Part shown: positions 12,752 through 22,475 of the stretch, piece by piece
How the letters are laid out: each line of letters starts with the position of its first letter
Numbering within the stretch: the stretch's first letter is position 1
NCBI GenBank assembly: GCA_010093515.1
Contig: MU001674.1
Coordinates: 668,246-732,245, forward strand
Source of the DNA: Lineolata rhizophorae
Lineage: Eukaryota; Ascomycota; Dothideomycetes; Lineolatales; Lineolataceae
Length of the DNA stretch: 64,000 nt
Direction: 5' to 3'
Made by a program: the position numbers and the translations under genes
Notes under the pieces: generated by a model
The model's input: the letters and a program-made list of their open reading frames with translations, nothing else
Databases searched by the model: none
What the model was told of the DNA's origin: nothing

Positions 12752-13820
12752 CTCTAGTTGCCGTTTATGGTTAGTTGTTGGGCTATTTACCGGTTGTGCG
12801 GTGCTCGTGGCTGATATATCAAGGACGAACACAAGACCTTCGTGGAACAAATAAGAAGTTGTCTGAGACATACCTTGAGATTGGATAACCAAGCACGCTG
12901 AAGGTAAATATTCCAAGTCAGGCGCACAATGGTTATCCTGCCAAAAGCGCCAACTTGTCAACAATTGGTGTGCGACGGTGCATGAAGAAGCAAACCGGCG
13001 GTGACGGACGGGAAAGCTCACGAATGAATTAAGCCGTGCACTTCAAGCCATCACCGTGCAGCTAGAAAGACGCACAAGGTAGCTAGGTTACGTCACAAAG
13101 TTGATCCGGCAAGTAGGGGTTCGGAGGTGGAGCGCTGCTGCTAGTGGGCGCCCGAATTAGCAAGTTGGATGGAGATTTGATCTGAGGCGCCGGGCAAGAT
13201 ATAAGAAGGGTAAGTTGCTGCGGACCGGTTGCACAAGCACGAATGTTAAGAGCTAACCAGAAAAAGGTATGGATTCGGCTGCAGTTTGTGGTGAAAGTTA
13301 AAGGCACGAAGCGGAGCTGGGGATTGGGTCAGCCATGTGAGTATGCGGCCGGTTAGCACCGACGGTTCTCTGGTGTGGATGAGGGTGAATCCTGTCAGTG
13401 TATGCCCAACTGCGTACGCAGCCGCCCGGGCCTCGAGTCTAGAAGGCAAGAGCTTGTATCCGGAGGCAATTGGCACGTTTAGTCCGGGCCGCATGGGCAT
13501 TTTTTCCCAAAACCGCAGCTGCGCACTGGGAGGCGATAAATCTCAAGGAAAGGACAATAGCCAGCACGTGTACACTTTTTAGAGTACACACGGCAGGTCG
13601 GACACCTTTATTCTTCGCCAACGACTTTTGATTGCTAGTATACCTAGGACAAATTCGGCCCCGATATCGTTGGCAGCCGTGCTTTCAAGCAGTTAGCTAC
13701 TGTACACTTCGTCAAACCCCAATTCTTTCACAGACGCCTTGGATGCCCTACTTTGATGGTACAGAGAAACAAATACGGAAGAGTACAAGACCAAGCACAC
13801 AGACCATGCGCTACTGCAGC
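12752..13820. other. Upstream region of the proline-rich gene and downstream region of STT3
   Basis: On the minus strand a GTATGT...CTAAC...CTAG intron (12754-12873) fits either a 5' UTR intron or an in-frame coding intron of the proline-rich gene. The stretch 13022-13820 shows no gene. It holds the promoter of the proline-rich gene and the 3' flank of STT3. Confidence 0.5.
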
Positions 13821-16329
13821 TCAGTCTACACGGAGCACACGAGCCCCACGCCGTTTTACGGGCTTCTTCTTTTTGCTACCCTTGTCGAACGCTACCGCGC
13901 TCGCGTGGTCGCGCCCGAAATTGTCAAGGTCCTTGACCTTGTAAATCCTAATAATCCAGTTCTCGCTCGTGAAGGCCTCCTCAATGGTGGTCAACTGAGG
14001 GCCCTCGGCCGGTAAGCGAGCACCACGAACGCGGTCAACAGCTTGGCCGCCTGGGAACACGGAGTTGAAGTTGTAGTATGACATTTTGTACCTGTAGGAA
14101 ACCGTAAGTAACATCATCACAAGCTCTAGCATTGGGGACGACGTACATCATGCTATTCTTCATGGTCGGCGTGGCATCGCCGTCAATTCGGTATTCGCCT
14201 CGAGGGGTGAAGAACTCTCGCTCTTTAACCTCATCAGGCCATATACCTTCTGCAATTCTGATCATCCACAAAAACTTGTTGATGTCATCGCCAGAGTAGC
14301 CAAGAAGCCCGCCGAAGACCACAAGGACATAGTCCACTTCATGCTGGCGCATGATGGGATAGCTCACTTCCTCGCGAGAGGCCATTGCCTTTCCAACTGT
14401 AGCAATGTGAGTGTTGTTCCACGTGTTGTTGTCAACCAGCGTAGGGCGATCAGCCATGCCACCAATTTGGTAGCCATAGTCCCACCAGGACATGACCTTA
14501 GCATCATCGGGGGTGTTCTGTCGGAGCCAATAGTAGGCTTCACGGTAGTCGTCGATGATGTGCTGAGAACCATCCGGCATCCGGCTTGCCAACACGACGG
14601 AGGGAGAAGAATAGGCATTTGAGGTGACCCAGGTGCAGTGGAGCACAAAGAGCAGGAGGTAGACAGTAGAAGCTCCAACCACTGTCAGCTTCGACGCGTA
14701 TGAGTAGATACCAACAAGCGGGCTTCTCGTGGATTTCAAGCCGTCCGCGAGGCTCGTGCCCTTATCCGTACCTCCGTTGGGAACGGCCCCCGGTGACGGC
14801 GATTCCGTAACCAAATATGTGTCCAATATTTGCGACAAAGCAATGGCGGACGCAACGCACACGATAGGTGTAAGCGTAAGCATAAGACGGACCATGACTC
14901 CAGCAAAATAACTAGCCAGAACAGCATAAATGATCACGAAAACCTGCTCATCTTTGAGCGTGCGGAAGCACATGTACACACCGGCAGGGAAGATCCAGAT
15001 GAGCATGTTTAGATCAAAGAAGAAAGCAGGCCACGCCGTAGGCTGGTGCTCCGACACTGAGGCAATAATCGGGATGTGGATCTTGGCATAACCAGTATCC
15101 CAGAGTGAGTAGAAACGGCCAGTCCAGGGGGCAATAACACCCGTGACTGTAAGAAGTACTAGGCCTCCAAGACCCACGACAAAGATCAGGAGAACCAAAG
15201 TCCGAAGCAAGGTCTGGAATTGCCTGCTTGGCAGTTGCTGACGGACATACTCCACAAACCCAACTATTTGTAGAAGCCCGAACACACCTAGAACATGTTA
15301 GCATTCGTCCTTGAAGTGCAGTATGTCAGAAACTAGCGTACCCAATGCGGACATGTGTTCGCTGCTCCTAATTGGGAGGAATCCGACGAACGGAATCTGC
15401 ATGCTGGCCAATGTCCCAAGGGCATACCAGGTCGTATAGCTGACATAGAGCCTAGGACTATAGCGACCCATGCAGATGAGCACAAAGCTATGCAGTGGGA
15501 GCAGATTCGTAATGAAGACATATCCACCCCAGGCAGACACCATATAGCCGTAGAAAAGGGCACACAGCGCTCCCCACATTGCAGATCCATTCTTCAAGGC
15601 CTTGATCCAGAGAAAGAAGGTGAAGACAAGGAGGAATATGGCAATAGCCTCGTTATCGTAGCTTCCTGCAACTGAGCGAGAGATGTAACCGGGCGTGATG
15701 CCCATGAAAGCTGCCGCGAGGAGACCAGCAGAGGGCGAGGTAGACATTTCCGACGTGAAAAGATACGTCGCGAATGCGGTTAGGCCAGAGAAACCTGGCG
15801 CGAGGAGGACGCAAATGTTCCGAATATCAACCGGAAACGTGAGAAATCGGAGGATGTGGTAGATCACTCCGCTGGTGACCATCAATCCGGGATAGAGCGT
15901 TCCGCCAGTAACTCGTCCCAGCGGGTGCCATGTTCCTATAGAGTTCGGAAGTTACAATTGAGGATTGAAACAGGTGCAGAGCTCTTGCGAGCCCAGTGCG
16001 GCGCGAAGTAGACGTTCGGGTACGTACGATCATCGAACCAATCCCAGAAGCTATAGAATCCATTTTCGACGAGGTATTTTGTAGCTCGGAAATTGAACCA
16101 AGGATCGACTGCGAGAAGAATTAGATGCATTCTGAATGCTTGTGCGGGTCCAAATGTGAGGTTAAGGGAGCTTACACTCGTGGATGATGCTCTCGAACCG
16201 GACCACACTGAACAATCGACTCGACACAGCTGCTGCGGCTATAAGAGAGAGAACAATTATCCGTAGCAAGCCGCGGGTACTCTGGCCCGTGGTGCCCTGG
16301 AAAAAGGCATCGCCCACGTCTACGGCCAT
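13821..16329 (-). CDS. STT3: Oligosaccharyltransferase catalytic subunit STT3
   Basis: Five exons (16329-16176, 16108-16028, 15935-15342, 15287-14147, 14091-13821) with introns of 54-92 nt give 746 aa, normal for the family. STT3 transfers the lipid-linked glycan to Asn-X-Ser/Thr sequons in the ER lumen. Family hallmarks are clear: the first acidic motif [16 protein letters not shown], the loop [17 protein letters not shown], about a dozen membrane segments, the lumenal WWDYG signature near residue 540 followed by [17 protein letters not shown], and [17 protein letters not shown] near the end. A basic tail ([16 protein letters not shown]) closes the protein. Every splice junction chosen restores a conserved segment, for example IIHE/FDPWF, DDR/TWHP, SALG/VFGLL and MM/YKMSYY. 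All key residues are present, so it should be functional and essential. The next gene upstream is transcribed in the same direction 613 bases away. Confidence 0.97.
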
Positions 16330-16942
16330 GATGTACCGTGGGAAAGAGGTTTGGGGGAAGTTGAAAGCTTGAAGCTGAGGCAAGTGTCTAGTACTTCTCT
16401 CCCTGACCGGGCCCGGAGCTTCCAGGTGGCCGCAACGAATGCCAAGACGCGCGGCCATGCCAAATTTCCGGTCTTTCTTTGATCCGGATACCGAGCTTCC
16501 GGGGCGCGCGCTACGAGGCAATACGTTGCGCGAATGCGAGCTCGACACTAATATTAATGCATCTTTAAATTTGGATTTCTTCGGCTGGAATTTGAAACAG
16601 CGAGTCGCTTGGCATGTAGGAAACAAATATGGATCTTTTCGCCCTAAAAGTGCGGGTCATTTGAGGATCTCACACCTTTTCTTATACAGAGCATTTCATA
16701 GTCGCCGGTGATCACGACCGGCCTGCAAGTTTCCCTCACAAGCCTCTCAAACTAAGCTACATTTCATTTCAAACAAGCTAAGTGTATACGCCGATCAGAG
16801 TCATATGCTCAGACACTCGTACAAACGGAGGTCCCATCATCAAGTCAAAAAGGAAAAGAAAACGAAAAGCGTTCAATTACAGGAGAGGGCTTAAGCTTCA
16901 GGAACGATCTACCCTGAAGCGCTGGAACAAGCTAATTCTAGT
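16330..16942. other. Intergenic region between STT3 and the hydrolase-like gene
   Basis: About 610 bases carrying the STT3 promoter (minus strand) and the 3' flank of the next gene. No open frame with support. An AT-rich stretch at 16540-16640 precedes the STT3 start by 200-300 bases. Confidence 0.5.
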
Positions 16943-18440
16943 TTAATCATCCGGAACCATACCATTTCTATAAGCCCACAATCTCGAAAGGTCTCTGGTC
17001 CTTATTCTATACGCCTCCTCTGAACCATTTGCGGAATTTTGAGAGGACATCATTAGCGAGGAAACCGGGCTATTAACATCGCAGACGATTGCAGTTTCTT
17101 CCGCCGGGACGTTGTGACCAGTGTGAAGACTCGAAATGAGGCTCTCGCGTCGAGACATCCCTTTCTTTGGAGGGTTGTCGTCTTCATTTGGCGCCAATGC
17201 AACCTCCATATTCATGAGTCCCTCGTTTTCCACCACTTTCTTGCGCTCTTTATCGAGAGGGAACATGGAATTGAGATAGTGCTGGTTAAACAGATGTCCC
17301 CTCCCAGGTCGTGCAAATAGTCGCCCCTCAAACCGGCCAGAAACGCTAGTGAAGCTCAGGACTCCCCATCGGGAAACAAAATCGCCGGAATTGGCGTAGT
17401 GCTCAATATGCCGGATGGCTTTTGAGAGACGACCTGAAGAACCTTTCTTAGAGTCCTCACGAAGAGTTCCAAGTTTGTGGTGTGGATTGTTGAAATGGTT
17501 TGCGGCACAACCGAAACTGTGGACCCAGTTGCTTCAGAAGCTGGAATCTGAGAGCTTGATGCATGCGACTTACGTGTAAACCTCCAGTCGCCCCAGCACA
17601 TCGCGTGGAATTTCATCTAGCAGCCAATCGATTATGAGGCTTCCTTCGAGACCGCCTTGGCTATGCAGGACGAGGATGACCTTTCTGTATTTGTCGTTGA
17701 GAAGCGCGGCTTTAATAAGGCTATAAGAGTCGCGAACATCTTGCGTACAATAGCAGAATACACGTTCAACGATACATTGGAAAAGGTCAAAAATGATCCC
17801 AGTGCTGGGGGAAGTTAGTCATCTATTACCAATCACATATGCCGTATGCTGCTCTTACGTGGGGTTATGTACGCCGTGAATAGTGCGGCGGAATGTCAAT
17901 GCAAGCCTATCAAGATTTGCTTGCATCCAATGTTTCCTAAGCGATAATTTAGTCAACCGATGTACGCGTAATTTCTGCAGGTGTCAAAGCTCACCCGACT
18001 GCAACCCCGTTGAGGAAAATCCAGTACTCATCGTCGTGAGATCCGTCGTCCTCGATCTCTACGCTAGACGTCAAGCCCGACGCACCTTGATTCAAAAGAG
18101 CGCAAAAAGACCTATTGACCAGAATGACGACGATAACATAGAGGCAAACCCAGCCAAACGGGAAAGCAAGACTGAAGAAAAGAGAAACTAAAAAAGCGAA
18201 TTGGAATAGGACCAGAAATGTGTGGATAACAACGCAGTATATATTCTTTGCCGAAGGGTACAGCTCATCCAGAGGTCCACTAGGCCACGTGTTCCACGGG
18301 AGGAGAATACCCGGTACGAATGTGAAGTACTTGAGGACTAGGGCTAGATCGTGATAGAGCAGGCTGGATGTCTCCCCGGTGTATGGTAAGTGGTCGCTTG
18401 AAACCTCACCGATCTGCGACGGGAGAAATGTGGTAGCCAT
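16943..18440 (-). CDS. Membrane-anchored protein with lipase-like alpha/beta-hydrolase domain
   Basis: Four exons (18440-17995, 17936-17859, 17804-17574, 17516-16943) give 442 aa. Introns are 54-58 nt with GTGAG/GTAAG donors. The N-terminal part has two adjacent hydrophobic segments (from NIYCVVIHTFLVLFQFAFLV through FGWVCLYVIVVILV, about residues 65-115). The conserved block follows: IFLNGVAVG, WMQANLDRLALTF, GVHNPT, TQDVRDSYSLIKAALL, then ILVLHSQGGLEGSLIIDWLL, a nucleophile-elbow-like sequence with Ser in HSQGG, and later HIEHYANSGDFVSRWGVL. This matches an uncharacterised protein family widespread in filamentous fungi. Serine-hydrolase activity is inferred; the residue where GxSxG has its first Gly is Leu here. 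The C-terminal 100 residues are polar and variable. The frame is intact throughout. Confidence 0.8.
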
Positions 18441-19441
18441 GGTACGGGCTAGAGGGAAGGATGCTTAGGGCAAGATGTAAATAGGGTAACGGTGTTGCGT
18501 TGGCGACGCTCCACTGACTATAAAGTTTTCGTTCTCATGTTCTGGCAGATGCGAAACAATTGCATCACAGAAGGCAAGGTATGTGCTGCCGGGCCAGCAG
18601 ACGCATCTTATATGCGCGTGCCGAAAGATCCGACAGGTACCGACGCCATAAAGCCCCTTCGTGGCGGCGAATGCTCTCCGCCGAAAGCAGGTGCAATGTG
18701 TTCGCTCTATTACTGCGCACGTCAGCCCGGGGTCACACCGCCTTTGAAAGAAGGCGCAGCTGATGCTGTTGAGGTTGTTGTGGTTGTTGGGTCCTTGGCA
18801 GGCAGGAGCTGAGTGGTCAGGAGGTGCAAGAAGCAAAAAACAGGTGGGGTCTGCGGGTTTCAGCTACACATACCTAGAGATCATTCGGCTCCAGACGTCG
18901 AATGAACGCTTACGTAGTAGCCTCTGAAGCGCGGACAGACCTATTAACGGTTCTCACAGCACTTTCTGGGCAATTTTTAATAAAGTAGTTTGGAAACTGT
19001 TTGAATTTCACTCGCAACCAGTGGGTCAAGGCTTAGGCGTATCCATGCCGGGCACTTTTAGGGACAGCAGCGCCTTCACAACTCAGCAAGCTCTCCGTGC
19101 AGGCTGTTCACGTGGGCGCCTTCTTCACGTGACAACAGTTGCATACAAAGATTTTTGTTCAGTCTACACTACATTGTCCGACTCCACAACCGGCGGATAG
19201 GTCTCCAAATAATATATAGTTACGGCGCAAGATTACTTCATTCAAGCCTAGTTGAGGGTGTTCGCCGAGTTTCGGTTCCATATATTACCGAAATTCGTAG
19301 AACGAACTTCCCAGTTGTTGCTTCTCACTTACTCTCGCGGAAGATACTCGCAGTGGTATGAGATGCATTTCAAGAACACTATACAGAGACAACTATTTCA
19401 CAGGAGGTTGAGAGAAATTGTCTATAGGCTAAGGTCGATGT
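18441..19441. other. Intergenic region between the hydrolase-like gene and ATP4
   Basis: About 1 kb with no supported gene. The left part is the promoter of the minus-strand hydrolase-like gene and the right part the 3' flank of ATP4. Open frames on both strands around 18465-18836 overlap each other and show no domain. Confidence 0.5.
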
Positions 19442-20363
19442 CTAAGACTTGGCGGAAACGATTCCTGCAATAGGTTAATCAGTTGTACCGTTCTACGATA
19501 ATATTGGGGGGGAGCTGGGCTTACTCTCAACATCCGCAACACTCTGGTCCAGAATTTGTTTCAGGACCTTAGGGTTCTCCAACTCCTTCTCGATCTTGCC
19601 AATGACAGTCTCGGCCAGTTCTTTCTGTTGCCTCGCCTTGACTTGGCCCTCATAGCGCACCCAGGAATCTAGAACGGACTTGGCTTCGGCAGCAAGTGCC
19701 GTCTTCTGCTCCAACTCGTACGCTTCGGCCTCGATCTTAGCGGTTTCCTAGATTTTATGTAAGCAAAATCGAGTGTTCAACACGAAGAAATCGAACGCGC
19801 GGGCGACTTACCTTCGACACCTCGAACAGGGTCTTGGTAATATCGATCACGCCGCTAAGGTCCTTGACGTCCGTGATGCGCTTCTTCACAGCCGAAGTAT
19901 GATCATCACGAGCGGCGTTCAAAATGCCCTTCATCTTAGCTTCCTGTCCTTGCGCCCATTCCTTGTACATCGGGCCCCCATAGTGTGCAACGGCCCAGAA
20001 AACGGTGAGCAAACTGAGCGCAACAATTGACTCCTCATTGAGGACGTAAAGTTCGTTGCTAATGGCTGCAATAGACAGGCCCGCACCCGTCGACAAGATA
20101 GCGGCCTTGGATACTAAGCTGTTTCCAGGAAGGGAATCGATGATGGACTGGGCTTTCTTCTTCGGGTCCTCGGCGGGCACGTTGGATGCGGCGCGCGACT
20201 GTGTGATAGGCGCGGTGATGGCGCGCAGCGAGCGGGCAGCGGAGACAGTCGGCCGGAGGCGGCCAGCCCCTACGAGAACGTCAGGTTTCCGCCCAATGGC
20301 TCGTGGAAAGCAAACAGGAAGCCACATCTTACCGGCGGCAGTTCTTGCGAGGCGGCTAGCCAT
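19442..20363 (-). CDS. ATP4: Mitochondrial ATP synthase subunit 4 (subunit b)
   Basis: Four exons (20363-20333, 20269-19812, 19747-19525, 19464-19442) give 244 aa. Subunit b is the peripheral stalk of the F1Fo ATP synthase in the inner mitochondrial membrane. The start MASRLARTAAGAGRLRP is an Arg/Ala-rich presequence. The mature part begins near SNVPAEDPKKKAQSIIDSLP, followed by hydrophobic segments (AAILSTGAGLSIAAI, SIVALSLLTVFWAVAHYGG) and a long charged helix (ETAKIEAEAYELEQKTALAA). The last exon is tiny and restores the conserved end ADVERIVSAKS. The first intron is 63 nt and has no stop in frame, so an unspliced reading inserts 21 residues into the presequence. The spliced form matches relatives better. 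It shares a 246-bp divergent promoter with NOC4. Confidence 0.95.
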
Positions 20364-20609
20364 TGTGAGGGCGGATAGGAGAGGAGAGGATTTGATGGAT
20401 CGTAGTGCAGGAGGAAGCTGTCGTCGGTTGATCGCTCTCCGTCACTAAGTTCTTGGCGCGGGCGTTACCTAAGGCGATTCCTCGGCCCGCAATCGGGCCC
20501 GAGCGAGATCCCTGCAACAGTTTTTTTGCGCAACCCTTCGAGAAACCCAAAATTTCCAGCAGACTGTCACTAAAGCTTGCTCAAGCTCCTCCGCCTTCTA
20601 ACGTTCAAA
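20364..20609. promoter_or_regulatory. Divergent promoter between ATP4 and NOC4
   Basis: Only 246 bases separate the two start codons, so both core promoters and 5' leaders must lie here. I see no clear TATA box. Short CT-rich patches near 20560-20600 sit before the NOC4 start. Shared regulation of a mitochondrial and a ribosome-assembly gene is an inference from the spacing. Confidence 0.6.
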
Positions 20610-22475
20610 ATGCCACTACTCGCGCCAACAGCGGTGGCAGGGAAGAAGCGCAAGAGAGATAACGACTCGCGAACCCACTCAGCACTTCCGCCTCCAAGCG
20701 ACCACGGAACGCCCCGCGCACCGCCAAAACCGCATCTCACACAGCCCTATACAACAGCCAGCGAATATGAAAGTGAAGAGGATGATAAGTCAGATGGAGA
20801 CGAAAAAATGGAGGGATATCTTGGATCAGAGGAGGAGCAGACTATCCCTCGAGAAGTTGATCAACTGGAACGGGACATTCTCTCGTCACGCCGAAACTTC
20901 AATTCCATTGGGACGCTTCTTCAATATGCCGAAGAAGAGGCTTCACAGGAGAGAGTTGACTTTGTCGCGATCATTCCTCTTTGTCGAGTGTTCTGCCGAT
21001 TGATGTCGCAAGGCAACCTCGCACAGAGCAAAACCTCGTCGGAGAAGGAATTGATCGTCACTAAATGGCTTCAGACGATGTACGACAATTTCACTAGGAG
21101 TCTATTAGGTCTATTGGGCAACCCAGAGGAGGAAACTCAAAACACCGCATTGACGCTTCTAATGAGACTCTTGAAAGAAGAGGTGGGAGCAACGAAAGGG
21201 CTCTCAGACCGCGCGTGGAAGGCCGGGGTGTTCTCCGAACTCGTCTTCCGACTGGTCACCTCAAAAAGGAGCCAGGCTGCGCGTGATTACTTTGTGGAAC
21301 GATACGTTAATGTGCACGATGATGTTCGTTTCTACACCTTCCAAAGCCTTGCGTATGTAGTTTCCAATGATCATTTCTCGTCAGTTACTTACGCTTCCCA
21401 GATCCATACTCTCTCGCGAGAGGGATTATGACAACGGTACGGCTATGGCATCCAATACCATAGCCATATTATCTGGTATTGCGCATGTGCCAGAAGATGA
21501 GGATGACCTTAATGACTTCTTTGCCGACGTTCCTCCAAAGAAGCACCCTGTAAAGTCTTTGGGTGCTCACAAGAAACACGCTCAGCACGCATGGGTCTCT
21601 TTGCTACAGTTTGGTCTTGATAAAGCCGGGAAAAAGTGCGTCCTCCGATTGTTCACAACTCGGGTTGTGCCATGGTTCAACAAACCAGAGCTTTTAATGG
21701 ACTTCCTCACGGACTCGTATAACGTCGGTGGCTCGACATCACTACTTGCCCTATCCGGTCTTTTCTACCTCATGCAAGAGAAGAATCTAGACTATCCTTC
21801 ATTTTATGCGAAGCTATACTCACTGCTTGATGAAGGCGCCTTGCACTCGAAGCATAGATCACGCTTTTTCCGACTCTTGGAAACTTTTATGGCATCCACC
21901 CATTTGCCGGCTGCGCTTGTTGCTAGCTTCATCAAAAGGCTCTCTAGATTGGCCCTGTATGCTCCTCCCGCCGGTATCGTCATAGTTATTCCCTGGGTAT
22001 ACAACATGCTCAAGGCACATCCGACCTGCTCATTCATGGTACATCGGGAAATCCGGGATCCTGAAGTTCGGGAAGAGATCGACAAGGAAGGTTTGGAGGA
22101 TCCTTTCGAAATGAATGAACCAGATCCGATGGAAACCGGTGCAATCGAAAGTAGCTTGTGGGAATTGCAAACCTTGCAAGCACACTACCACCCAAACGTC
22201 GCCACACTGGCGAAAATCATTTCTGAGCAATTCACCAAGCGGTCGTACAACTTAGAAGATTTCTTGGACCATTCATACGATGGGGTAAGAAGCCCGACCG
22301 CATATTTTATGCTGCCAGCTAATGCGGTTCCCTGCAGATGGTTGATGCTGAACTTCGGAAAGAGCTGAAGAAGGCGCCTGTTGGGGAGTACGAGATCCCA
22401 AAGAGAATCTACACTGACGAAGGCAATGGCTTGGGCCAATTAGGGAGGTTGATGGAGAACGTTGGGCACATTTAA
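20610..22475 (+). CDS. NOC4: Nucleolar complex protein 4 (40S ribosome biogenesis)
   Basis: Three exons (20610-21352, 21402-22284, 22338-22475) give 587 aa. Noc4 pairs with Nop14 in the nucleolus and is needed for small-subunit maturation and export. The N-terminus is basic (GKKRKRDND) and then acidic, followed by helical repeats. The CBF/MAK21-type C-terminal region is recognised by WVSLLQFGLDKAGKKCVLRL, SYNVGGSTSLLALSGLFYLM, NLDYPSFYAKLYSLLD, RFFRLLETFMASTHLPAALV, SFIKRLSRLALYAPPAGIV and WELQTLQAHYHPNVATLAKI. The introns are 49 and 53 nt. The first joins FQSLA to SILSRERD and the second joins HSYDG to MVDAELRKEL, both conserved contexts. The ATG at 20610 (MPLLAPTAV) is the first in-frame ATG after the divergent promoter. 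The frame is intact. Confidence 0.94.
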
